Under the pieces are notes generated by a model. The model saw only the letters and a list, made by a program, of their open reading frames with translations. It ran no database searches and was not told the DNA's origin. From NCBI GenBank assembly GCA_033977485.1, contig CM066998.1, positions 30,567,501 through 30,631,500 on the forward strand: a stretch of DNA of 64,000 nt, in the 5' to 3' direction. Below are positions 44,404 through 54,310 of the stretch, piece by piece (positions within the stretch are counted from its first letter, which is position 1; each line of letters opens with the position of its first letter). The translations under genes were made by a program, and so were the position numbers. Origin of the DNA: Hydrangea macrophylla. Lineage: Eukaryota > Streptophyta > Magnoliopsida > Cornales > Hydrangeaceae.

Positions 44404-44799
44404 TGATTCGAGGTGAAAAGTGCATGTTTATAGCGTATTATATGGTCTTTTATGCATACTTTTATCCCCAAAGTCCCTACATTTAGGTGCATTCTAATAA
44501 AAATGTTATTTTTATTGTGTTAATGCTAAAACATATATTTTTGCAATGTTTTATAGGTATTAGGATGTAAATCAATGAAGTGGAGCTAAAGAAAAGTTAT
44601 TCTGGTGGATAGAACAACGGAAGCAGCTGAGAAAACGCCAATTTTGACAATGAAGACTTCAGATTTGGAAGATTTTCCCAGAGATATAAAATGTAGATCT
44701 TTGAGTTACGGTCGCGTGGCCGCAAACGGGAGGTCAATCCGAGGTCCGAGTGAAAAGTTATGGCCATTCTCCCATCGGTGCGCAGAGCTGTCAAAATCA

Positions 44800-44875
44800 G
44801 AGAAGTTCAAGCGATTGAAGAGAGTTCAATCGATCGAACCTTCGATCGATCGAACTAAGCTCGATCGATCGAACT
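44800..44875. promoter_or_regulatory. GATCGATC palindrome cluster upstream of the element 4 TATA box
   Basis: Four to five boxes, including AAGCGATTGAA, AATCGATCGAAC and TTCGATCGATCGAAC, ending about 40 bp before TATA. The 3' LTR repeats the cluster at 50305-50380. Confidence 0.7.
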
Positions 44876-45288
44876 TTATTTTCACCCAAAAGTTGCGTAA
44901 ACTCTATGGGAACCCTATATATACGTCGTTTTGATGCCAGACGAAGGGAGGACGCTCCAGAACGCGAAAAACAGCAGTTTAGGGTAGTTTTAGGGTTAGA
45001 TTAGGAGTAGGTTAGGTTAGATTCATGTTATTTTTCATCTTTTCCTTTGATTCATTGAAGATTATTGAAGATTCAACTTTATTTCAAGTTATTTACAAGT
45101 TTATTTCAGATTATTTACAGGTTTTTCTTCTCCTTTTTCTTTATTTGATTGTTTATTGCTTTAGATGTTAATGATTGCTATGTTTTCTTATTTCTGTATT
45201 AGTTAATCATGTTTTCGTAGTTTATACGGTGGGAATATGTGATGAAACATTGAATCCCAGTCTCTGCCATGCAATCTTTAGAAACCTT

Positions 45289-45412
45289 GGGCTCGATCAA
45301 TCGAAGGTATTTCGATCGATCGAACCAGGGATAGTCAAGCGATCGAAGACATTTCGATCGATTGAAGGATGAGACTGTCCGATCGATCGAGAGCGCTTCG
45401 ATCGATCGAACA
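45289..45412. promoter_or_regulatory. GATCGATC palindrome cluster in the element 4 leader
   Basis: Six boxes about 20 bp apart, 370-500 bp downstream of TATA. The first box is CGATCAATCG here and CGATCGATCG in the 3' LTR (50799), one of the few LTR differences. Confidence 0.7.
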
Positions 45413-46049
45413 TGTTAAATCTTGATCAGATGATTCTTTTAAGTATTCCATGACTTTTTGTTTTAGAAATCTGTCATCAAATTGTCCCTATAAGCTCAGT
45501 TTGTCACAACAGTTTTTAGAACTTAAAGCCTTAAGGCCTTTTCTTCAATGACTTTTGAAAACCACTTTGAATGCTAACACCATTTAGAGTGCAAGTAATT
45601 ACCATTGTTTTAAACCGTCTTCCAAGTATTTTAAATCACTTGTGATGATGTAGTCCCGGTCATGAAAGGGCTATTGATTCTATATCTTTAGAAAAATATG
45701 GAATACTGAAAAGGGATGTACTCCATGGAGCGTTAATGAATATGCATGGTAGATGGTTAGGATTAATGTGGATTCTCATGTTTCCAACACCTTTAGTTTA
45801 TTTATTTAATTAGTATGTTTCTTTACGTTTAGTTTAGTATTTAGTTTAATTTAATTCATTAGGATTCGTAGAACCTCCACTTTCATATTCTTATTTTCTT
45901 TCCTTTTCTTTAGGTTGTAACTTAGTAGATATTCTTCCTATTCCTTCCTTGTGGGATCGACCTGGACTTCCAGTACTATATTACTTGCACAATCACCTAC
46001 ACTTGGGTGTTGCACAAGAGCGCACAACTTTTTAGTCGTGTCAAGTTTT

Positions 46050-46067
46050 TGGCGCCGTTGCCGGGGA
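46050..46067 (+). promoter_or_regulatory. tRNA-Asp primer-binding site of element 4
   Basis: TGGCGCCGTTGCCGGGGA, six bases after the LTR. Confidence 0.93.
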
Positions 46068-46200
46068 AGGCAACTAGGTTAGGATTTTACTAAGTTATTT
46101 CTATTTTTTTTTCTTTTTCTTTAAAAAAAAAAAAAAAATCATTGGACTTTTTCTCTCACAAGAAAAAAAAAATTCTTTTGTTTAAATATTTTGGGTAAAC

Positions 46201-47907
46201 ATGTCTTATCCATATTACCCTCCATACAACACAAATACCACGAATGGGTACACATTAGGTAATGATAACTATACCCCGAGTTGGCAAGCACCCACATATG
46301 ATGCACATTATCAACCTGAGTGCTACCAATCACCACAATGGGAAAACCATCGTGTTAGTCCCCCATGTTATCAAACGTATCAAGAACCTCCACCTGGAGA
46401 GTTCTATCAATCGCAATGGGGATATAACCAAAATGATAGTGTAGGATATAGTAGTAGTTCCCACGATTACCAAATGCACCAAGACTTTCCTTCTGGGGAG
46501 TCTTGCACACAAACACAATGGGAAGGGGACTATTACCAACAACAATGGGGTGAAACTTCATATAGTTATAATGAGGAGAATAACCAAGTTGAGGATAATG
46601 GTATGTTAGAATTGCTGCTTAGTGAAATGAAAAGGCTAGAGAGTGCAATTGATAAATTATGAGCTAGATATCAACAAGCATTTGATAGCCAACCTTTAGA
46701 AGACTATACCAGTCCTTCAACGCTACAACCTGAATTTCAAGACACTAACAATGGAATGGAATTAGAGGACAATGATGGGTTCATACCGAGTGAGGTTAAC
46801 AACTCATTTGAGAAAGTGATAACTCAACAAGAACTCCAAAACCAAACCATTGAGCATGAAGTTGTAGAACCATCTTCTCCTCAACATACAACCCCAGACA
46901 TCAACTCCTTCACTGCCTGGATAAAACTGCACAATCTCTTTGTCCAGAGCACCTCAATAGATGACATATATAGTGAGGAGAGTTACAAGGATGAGAATGA
47001 GGTTTTAAAAGATGACGAGAGTTTAGGTGATTGCACGCAATTAGGAAAGGAAGAGTCCCCTGTTGACTCTACCCCTACCTTTGAAAGTGACCCTAGAGAG
47101 GACATAATTGAAAAATCTAAATCTGATTTAGATTCTTGTGATATTCATGAACTCCCACCTCTTTCGACCGAAGAGGTGGTGTCACCAAGTTGCCCATCAC
47201 CTATCCTTGCTATCCATCAAAACTCTAGTCCTGAGCTTGAATGTTATGTGTACCCCATTCGTGAACAAACAGAATGTGTTGTGGAAGAGGATGGTAAGGA
47301 TACTAGCACATGTTCTTCACAAAATTTTAACTTTCAAAATTCTTTGAGAGAAGACTTGGAAAATATTGGGCCCACTTTAGATGATCTTAAAATTCAACAA
47401 GAAGCTAGCAATCTTCTAGACTGCTTGACCTTCTTGAGTGATTATGACATTGAGGCCCAAATAGATAGCTTTATCCAAGTCCAGTCCAAAACCATGTGCA
47501 TAGAACAGAAATTCAATTCCTGTGATTATATCTCCATAGATTCTGTTCTAGGACAAGCGGAGGGTGGTGAAGCTTCATTAGAACATCACTTCGACCCTAC
47601 CCCTTTTATTGAACCATGGCCTCCCCCTGTTTTTAGTATTAAAATAGAGGCTGTTATAGGAAATACCAACACCAAAGATCGTTTCTTGCATATAATTCCT
47701 AAAAAGTGTGGTATTCCTTTTATAACTATGCCCAACAAATTTGGAAGCCATAGGTTTTGCATCATCTCCTCTGACCTTGAGCCTGACATTAGTTGGGGGG
47801 AGTTGCATTTTTATGAGGATCCCACCATTCTTCTCACTGTTAAATTATTTTATTGGGAAGATCCTCAAAAATTTCAGTTGTTAATCTATGATAAAAATTT
47901 TGATTAA
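46201..47907 (+). CDS. Unrecognised element 4 ORF, Tyr/Gln/Asn-rich, one internal TGA
   Basis: ATG at 46201 (MSYPYYPPYN) to the stop at 47907, 568 codons, open apart from one TGA at 46660-46662. I do not recognise the family. Residues 1-130 are rich in Tyr, Gln, Asn and Ser, with four QW units (SPQWENH, QSQWGYN, QTQWEGD, QQQWGET) about 25-35 residues apart, a prion-like composition. A short helix (MLELLLSEMKRLESAIDKL) ends just before the TGA. The middle is acidic and Ser/Pro-rich. The C-terminal 120 residues look folded (FSIKIEAVIGNT, then DISWGELHFYEDP). It starts about 130 bp after the primer-binding site, where gag would be, so a gag-like role is possible but unproven. The second part may alternatively start at an ATG at 46756. 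Confidence 0.6.
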
Positions 47908-49909
47908 CTGAATTTATTTACTGAGTGGTTGTAGTATATTCTCTATTTTTCCTTGTTGCTACTAATGATTTTGCAGGTAACTTGAAAAAAAAAATTGGAT
48001 ATTAATGCCTCGAGGTAACATCCTTCCTTCTCTCGCTTTACTTTACATGTCCATGTGCTTAGTTTAGAACATTGGGGACAATGTTTAGTTTTAGTTGGGG
48101 GGAGTGAGTCATTGCATGCCTCATATTTTTTGTGGTGCTTCAATGTCAATATACATTCTTAGCAACATGTAACTCAGTAAATTAAAATCTGCAAAAATTT
48201 TAAAATTTTTATTTTTATTTTTTTTTAAAAGATAATAACATGGTTCTTGTATTTCTCTCTTAGTTAATGTAGTTAGTTATGATGCATTAGTGTTATTTTC
48301 TGTATGTTATTAGTATGTGATACACTATGGTAGCTTTCTTACTATCTTAGTTATAGTATGTTTTATGCCTTTTAATCTTCAAACAACTTTGAGCACGTTG
48401 TGACAATCTTGTACTTAGCTAAAATGGATTAGTAAGCATAACTTAGGTATCTTGAGAGACTGTAGTGGAGACTAATAACCCAAGTGAGCTTTTGAGCCAT
48501 TCTTTTATTTTTGAGGGTTTTATAAAATTACTCTTACTTTTTGAAAAGCGTATTCATTCGTTGAAAGTCTCATTTTTCTTCTTCATTTTGACTGATCACT
48601 AGAAGAGAACGTTCAGGATTTACCAAATTTAGAGCTCTTGAATTTACTAAAATGAATAATCCTATGAACTTAGAAGATGATTTAGGCCATCTTTTGACCA
48701 TACATGGATAATACAGCCTTGGCCTACCTCTATGCTATTCCTTTACTTCACCTCTTGAGCTTATCATAATCGCCTTGTCTTCATAATCCTAAAGTCTATA
48801 CCAAACTCCAAATTAGGAGTTCAAGCATCAGTTCTTTATTTAGGTGTGATTGGGATGTGTTGCGTTAACAAGAAGTATGTTAGTGTGAATAAGGGAAAGT
48901 TGGCAAAGAAAAAATGAAAAAAAAAAAAGAAAAGAAAAAGAAAAGAAAAAAAAAAAAAAGAAAATGCCAATGGTTGTTACAAAAGAAAAAAAAAAGGAAT
49001 GAAAAGAAGAGTGTGAAAAAAAAATAAATAAAAGAAGAAGAAGAAGAAGAAGAGATATTGGAGATGTGGGAAGTTTGAAAAGTTATAGTAGACATTCCAA
49101 TCACATCCTTTGACCCAATTGAATATCACGAGCCTTTTTCTTCTTAATCTAACACCTCTTTTTCAAAGTCCTGATGATTTTAAGTAAAATGGATTTGAAG
49201 TTAAGGTAATGAGAGAGTTATCCACGGTATCTCGCTCTTCTAGTGAAAAGTATCCTTTCATGAGACTTTGTGCACTAAAAATGTTCGTTTTTTTATTTAG
49301 ATATGAGAAGCATTTGATTCCATTTATATTTACTCTTTATAGCTTCCATATCATGAGTGATAATTATTATACCTAATTCGGAGTGATTTCATCTTGAGAG
49401 TGTAATCCCGGTGAGAGTTGAGTCAAAATGAACGTCTTGATAGTGTCTTAGGTTATGCAAGCTTTGAAATTAAAGTTTTGTATTTTGGTTGTCCATTCAC
49501 ACACACACTTGAAGATTAATAGGTATGGAACATTCTAATGACTTTGATAGTAGATTAACTGTAATGTGTGTGTTGCATGGCTATGGCATACTAGAGAGTT
49601 TCATGAGATTGTTGAGCTTAACTATATTGTTAATGAGAGGAAAATTCCTTGAAAACATTTAAATGAGAACCATTACTATAAACATGAATTTTGTGGGTAG
49701 ATTCACTGCAAACCCTCACGAGACAATACTCGTCCACTAGGGGGAACCTAGGGGTTTAAAGGCTTGTTGCATACGCTAAATGCAATCGCGATTCCTGCGA
49801 AAGTGATTTAGGATTTTTACTTTACTTTATTTTTAATTTTTAGAGTTAAATAAACACTGTTGTAGTTCGCTTCATTGCTAGGGACTAGCAACGAGCTAGT
49901 TGGGGGGTG
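47908..49909 (+). other. Non-coding tail of element 4
   Basis: Starts with ATTGGGGACAATG and GTTGGGGGGAGTGAG (48072-48107), resembling an internal polypurine tract. Contains the GTGAGCTTTTGAGCC segment (48482), a purine-rich low-complexity stretch (48910-49060), the hairpin block (49711-49786) and a final GTTGGGGGGTG tract abutting the 3' LTR. No ORF of note. Confidence 0.75.
49711..49786 (+). ncRNA. Three-hairpin block, element 4
   Basis: Stems ACGAG/CTCGT, CTAGG/CCTAG and TTGCAT/ATGCAA, with loops ACAATA, GGGAA and ACGCTAA, 124 bp before the 3' LTR. Confidence 0.5.
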
Positions 49910-51546
49910 TGATTCGAGGTGAAAAGTGCATGTTTATAGCGTATTATATGGTCTTTTATGCATACTTTTATCCCCAAAGTCCCTACATTTAGGTGCATTC
50001 TAATAACAATGTTATTTTTATTGTGTTAATTCTAAAACATATATTTTTGCAATGTTTTATAGGTATTAGGATGTAAATCAATGAAGTGGAGCTAAAGAAA
50101 AGTGATTCTGGTGGATAGAACAACGGAAGCAGCTGAGAAAACGCCAATTTTGACAATGAAGACTTCAGATTTGGAAGATTTTCCCAGAGATATAAAATGT
50201 AGATCTTTGAGTTACGGTCGCGTGGCCGCAAACGGGAGGTCAATTCGAGGTCCGAGTGAAAAGTTATGGCCATTCTCCCATCGGTGCGCAGAGCTGTCAA
50301 AATCAGAGAAGTTCAAGCGATTGAAGAGAGTTCAATCGATCGAACCTTCGATCGATCGAACTAAGCTCGATCGATCGAACTTTATTTTCACCCAAAAGTT
50401 GCGTAAACTCTGTGGGAACCCTATATATACGTCGTTTTGATGCCAGACGAAGGGAGGACGCTCCAGAACGCGAAAAACAGCAGTTTAGGGTAGTTTTAGG
50501 GTTAGATTAGGAGTAGGTTAGGTTAGATTCATGTTATTTTTCATCTTTTCCTTTGATTCATTGAAGATTATTGAAGATTCAACTTTATTTCAAGTTATTT
50601 ACAAGTTTATTTCAGATTATTTACAGGTTTTTCTTCTCCTTTTTCTTTATTTGATTGTTTATTGCTTTAGATGTTAATGATTGCTATGTTTTCTTATTTC
50701 TGTATTAGTTAATCATGTTTTCGTAGTTTATACGGTGGGAATATGTGATGAAACATTGAATCCCAGCCTCTGCCATGCAATCTTTAGAAACCTTGGGCTC
50801 GATCGATCGAAGGTATTTCGATCGATCGAACCAGGGATAGTCAAGCGATCGAAGACATTTCGATCGATTGAAGGATGAGACTGTCCGATCGATCGAGAGC
50901 GCTTCGATCGATCGAACATGTTAAATCTTGAGATGATTCTTTTAAGTATTCCATGACTTTCTGTTTTAGAAATCTGTGATCAAATTGTCCCTATAAGCTC
51001 AGTTTGTCACAACAGTTTTTAGAACTTAAAGCCTTAAGGCCTTTTCTTCAATGACTTTTGAAAACCACTTTGAATGCTAACACCATTTAGAGTGCAAGTA
51101 ATTACCATTGTTTTAAACCGTCTTCCAAGTATTTTAAATCACTTGTGATGATGTAGTCCCGGTCATGAAAGGGCTATTGATTCTATATCTTTAGAAAAAT
51201 ATGGAATACTGAAAAGGGATGTACTCCATGGAGCGTTAATGAATATGCATGGTAGATGGTTAGGATTAATGTGGATTTTCATGTTTCCAACACCTTTAGT
51301 TTATTTATTTAATTAGTATGTTTCTTTACGTTTAGTTTAGTATTTAGTTTAATTTAATTCATTAGGATTCGTAGAACCTCCACTTTCATATTCTTATTTT
51401 CTTTCCTTTTCTTTAGGTTGTAACTTAGTAGATATTCTTCCTATTCCTTCCCTGTGGGATCGACCTGGACTTCCAGTACTATATTACTTGCACGATCACC
51501 TACACTTGGGTGTTGCACAAGAGCGCACAACTTTTTAGTCGTGTCA
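49910..51546 (+). repeat. 3' LTR of element 4
   Basis: 1637 bp, TGATTCGAGG to GTGTCA, preceded by the purine tract and followed by ATTCA. Confidence 0.93.
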
Positions 51547-51551
51547 ATTCA

Positions 51552-52354
51552 CTAAGTGTTAGCTTAAACAAATCGAATATGTATGGTTATTTGAATAACC
51601 ATTTTAGGTGTTAATGCTGGTGAGGAATCACAGAAGTGAGCACATGGGTTTGGGAGTTCTTGTAGAAGGCGACTTGTCATGTCTAATTCATAGTTTTGAC
51701 ATAACAATGTTGTAATAAGGATTTTATGACCTTTTGACTATTTTAACTTGGATTCATAGAACGGATTCATAATGTTGCAATAGATGTTAATCCTTTATAA
51801 TTATGCTTTGGTAAAGTTTTAATCTAGTTGGGATCATTTTGGTATGAGTTTTGAGTGCGTGTTTAATCCTTTGTTGAATTCAGAGAGCTTTTAAACTTAA
51901 AAATTTACAGAATGCCTTGCTGCTAGAAAGCAGTCGACTGGTTTGTGAGTGTAGTTGACTGCACCCTTTTCTGAACGAGACACTACTTTAGGTATAGTCG
52001 ACTGGTCCCCCGACACAGTCGACTGGTTTATGTTTTCAGGGGTTACCTTTCTGCTTGCTTGGAGTTCAGTCGACCGGACAGGATAGTCGACTGGTAATTT
52101 GGCACCCCAGTCAATTGGACATAAAAAGTCGACTAGATTATGTTTCAAAGAATCAAACTTTCTGCTGGACCAGTCTCAGTCGACTGCGCACGAGGTGCAG
52201 TCGACTGGACTCCTGGTTTTAAAATAATGATATGTTTTGTTTTTCTGCTGCGTATTCTTAAAACTATATTTTTTTGGAAACATTAATGAAATAGTTTAGC
52301 CTCGGCGGCATGCTACGGGCTCCAGTTCTGCTATTGTGGGACCGAGCTTTGACA
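51552..52354 (+). repeat. 5' LTR of element 5, second part
   Basis: Continues from 44403 after removal of element 4 (CTAAGTGTTAGCTTAAAC matches 62146-62163). Ends TTTGACA. Contains the GTCGAC palindrome cluster. Confidence 0.85.
51930..52212. promoter_or_regulatory. GTCGAC palindrome cluster near the element 5 LTR end
   Basis: About eleven copies or variants of CAGTCGACTGG, many spaced 20-30 bp. The 3' LTR carries a decayed version at 62503-62787, with changes such as GTTGAC and GTCGATTAG. Confidence 0.7.
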
Positions 52355-52359
52355 TTTAG

Positions 52360-52371
52360 TGGTATCAGAGC
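52360..52371 (+). promoter_or_regulatory. tRNA-iMet primer-binding site of element 5
   Basis: TGGTATCAGAGC, five bases after the LTR end; the standard plant initiator-Met site. Confidence 0.9.
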
Positions 52372-52587
52372 TTTAGGTTTAGAGCCTTGGGAATGAGTGA
52401 CGATATATATTGAGTGATGTCGAGTGGAGTGTATGACTATGATGATAAAATTGTTATCATTGTAAAGATGCTTCATATGTTTGCATCTATTTTTTGTGAT
52501 GACGAACTGTGCACATATATATATCTTGTGACATAGCATGCATGGTCATTATGTATTGTACTCAATAGGTTGAATACTTGAAACATC

Positions 52588-53411
52588 ATGACTGAGCCGA
52601 TAAGAGAATTTTCATCGCATTCGCGAATGGATCAAATAGTGAATATGGTGGGGAATTTTGTGCAAGCTATAAGTGAACGAGACCAGATGAATGTTCAGGA
52701 TCCACCGGTTGAAATTCATTGTGTCAATGCACCACCGGTACCAAGACCTCAGCACATAATTGTAGAACAGTTCCATAAGTGGAAACTGACTTTGTACCAT
52801 GGACAAGTTGACATAGACTTGGCCGATCATTGGATGATAGACATGGAAAGACATTTCTGTATAGTGATATGTAAGACGAGGAGAAAATTCTTTACGCATC
52901 CTATACGTTGATGGGGGAATTATTAGATTGGTGGAATAATGTACTCGAACAAGGTAAGCCAACTACATAGGAAGCATTCAAAGATGAGTTTAACAAGCGA
53001 TTCTTTCTTGATCGGCTCATACACATAAACGTCAGGAGTTTGCAAGTTTGGTTCAGGGAGACATGACTATGAGTGAGTATGTTTCTCGTTATAATACGTT
53101 GTTGCATTTTGGGAAAACTATAGTTCCAACTAATGAGGATAAAGCTCGTAAATTTGAAGAAGGGCTTAAAGAGAATATCCGTAGTCATATTGATATATTG
53201 CAACACCCGACCGTTTCTCTAGAGAGGAAGCCCCCCGCATAGCTGAGAAGGGTGTCGATCGATATCGACAAGGGTAACAAGGGAAGAGAGCCAATGATAT
53301 TAAGAGCAAGGGTCAAGGGAATGCGAAGAAACCGTTCACGCAAAGTTTGGGATCGTATATGGGTAACTAAGGAGGGAGTATGTTCACCAGAGACTCGAGA
53401 CCGTTGCCCCC
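52588..53411 (+). pseudogene. gag: Element 5 gag remnant
   Basis: Begins MTEPIREFSSHSRMDQ. Motifs in three frames show frameshifts: a DLADHWMIDMERHF segment, then LLDWWNNVLEQGKPTT and FKDEFNKRFF, then MTMSEYVSRYNTLLHFGK and ARKFEEGLKENIR (53063-53190). These are the usual capsid-region motifs of chromovirus gags. Stops include TAG after GKPTT and after KPPA. The frame past 53250 keeps a Lys-rich stretch and then breaks off at the Copia junction, so the zinc knuckle is missing. Confidence 0.75.
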
Positions 53412-54289
53412 AACATGTAACCTGCGATCAACCTTATGCGAGATCGCAAGAATAAGATGTTGGGCTTATCACAAGGCACTTATATCGACAATATTCTTGC
53501 AAGGTTTAGCATGCAAGATTTCAAGATGGGATTCCTTCCCTTCAAACATTGAATACTCTATCTAAGGATCAATGTCCTAAGATGCCTGATGAGATTGAGA
53601 AGATAAAGGCAGTTCCTTATGCCTCGGTAGTAGAAAGCGTAATGTATGCTATGCTATGTACTAGGCCTGACATCTCCTTTGTTGTTGGCATGGTTAGTAG
53701 ATATTAGTCTAATCCAGGACAAGAACATTGGACTGTAGTGAAAAATATTCTCTAGTACCTGAAAAGGACTCGAGACTATATGTTAGTTTACCAAGCAGAC
53801 AGTCTTGTACCCATTGGGTACACAGATTCTGATTTCATGTCAGATAGAGATTCCAGAAAGTCTACCTTAGGATATGTGTTTTCCCTAGGAGGTGGATCCA
53901 TTAGTTAGAGAAGTATCAAGAAGTCATGCATTGTTGATTCCAGAATGGAAGCCGAGTATGTGGCTGCTTCGGAAGCTACTAAGGAGACCATTTGTCTCAG
54001 AAGCTTCCTTATGGATCTAAGAGTAGTACCTGTGCTACAATCGGCTATTACCCTTTATTGCAATAATAGCGGAGCAGTTGCTAACTCAATGGAACCTAGG
54101 GCCCATAAGAAGGGAAAACATATTGAGCGTAAGTATCACCTGATACGAGAGATCGTACAAAGAGGTGATGTTGAAGTGACCAAGATAGCATCAGCAAATA
54201 ACTTGGCAGATCCTTTCACCAAGAGTTTACCAGCCAAGACTTTTGATAGTCACGTAGAAGGGATAGGAGTGAGATGTGTTGCATCATAG
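53412..54289 (+). pseudogene. Copia RT end and RNase H
   Basis: Broken by stops and frame changes. Recognisable motifs are MLGLSQGTYIDNILARFSMQ, VMYAMLCTRPDISFVV, GYTDSDFMSD, and then a 114-codon open stretch (53945-54289) with MEAEYVAASEATKE, NNSGAVANSMEPRAHKKGKH and ASANNLADPFTKSLP. The latter are the conserved RNase H end of plant Copia polyproteins. The expected catalytic Asp before Asn in the YCDN motif reads YCNN here, a likely disabling change. A purine tract (GTGGGAGAT) follows before the LTR. Confidence 0.85.
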
Positions 54290-54310
54290 CTTTGAGTCTA
54301 AGTGGGAGAT

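Larger units (their letters stand above)
44404..46043 (+). repeat. 5' LTR of element 4
   Basis: TGATTCGAGG to GTGTCA, 1640 bp. Differs from the 3' LTR by about 12 substitutions and one 3-bp indel on a by-eye comparison. TATA box CCTATATATACG at 44912-44923; palindrome clusters at 44800-44875 and 45289-45412. Confidence 0.93.
44404..51546 (+). mobile_element. Element 4: young non-autonomous Athila element
   Basis: LTRs 44404-46043 and 49910-51546, tRNA-Asp primer-binding site, a purine tract before the 3' LTR and a 5-bp duplication ATTCA (44399-44403 and 51547-51551). The empty site survives in the 3' LTR of element 5 at 62139-62150 (TTATTCACTAAG). The 3.87-kb interior has no gag, protease, RT or integrase, only one unusual ORF and a 2-kb non-coding tail, so mobility must have come from enzymes of another Athila element. 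Confidence 0.93.

Noticed and set aside
48880..49104. Minus-strand Phe/Ser-rich open stretch
   Set aside because: It is the complement of a purine-rich low-complexity tract in the element 4 tail.
44605..50440. Twin plus-strand ORFs at 44605-44934 and 50102-50440
   Set aside because: They are the same LTR sequence of element 4, overlapping the palindromes and the TATA box; not a gene pair.
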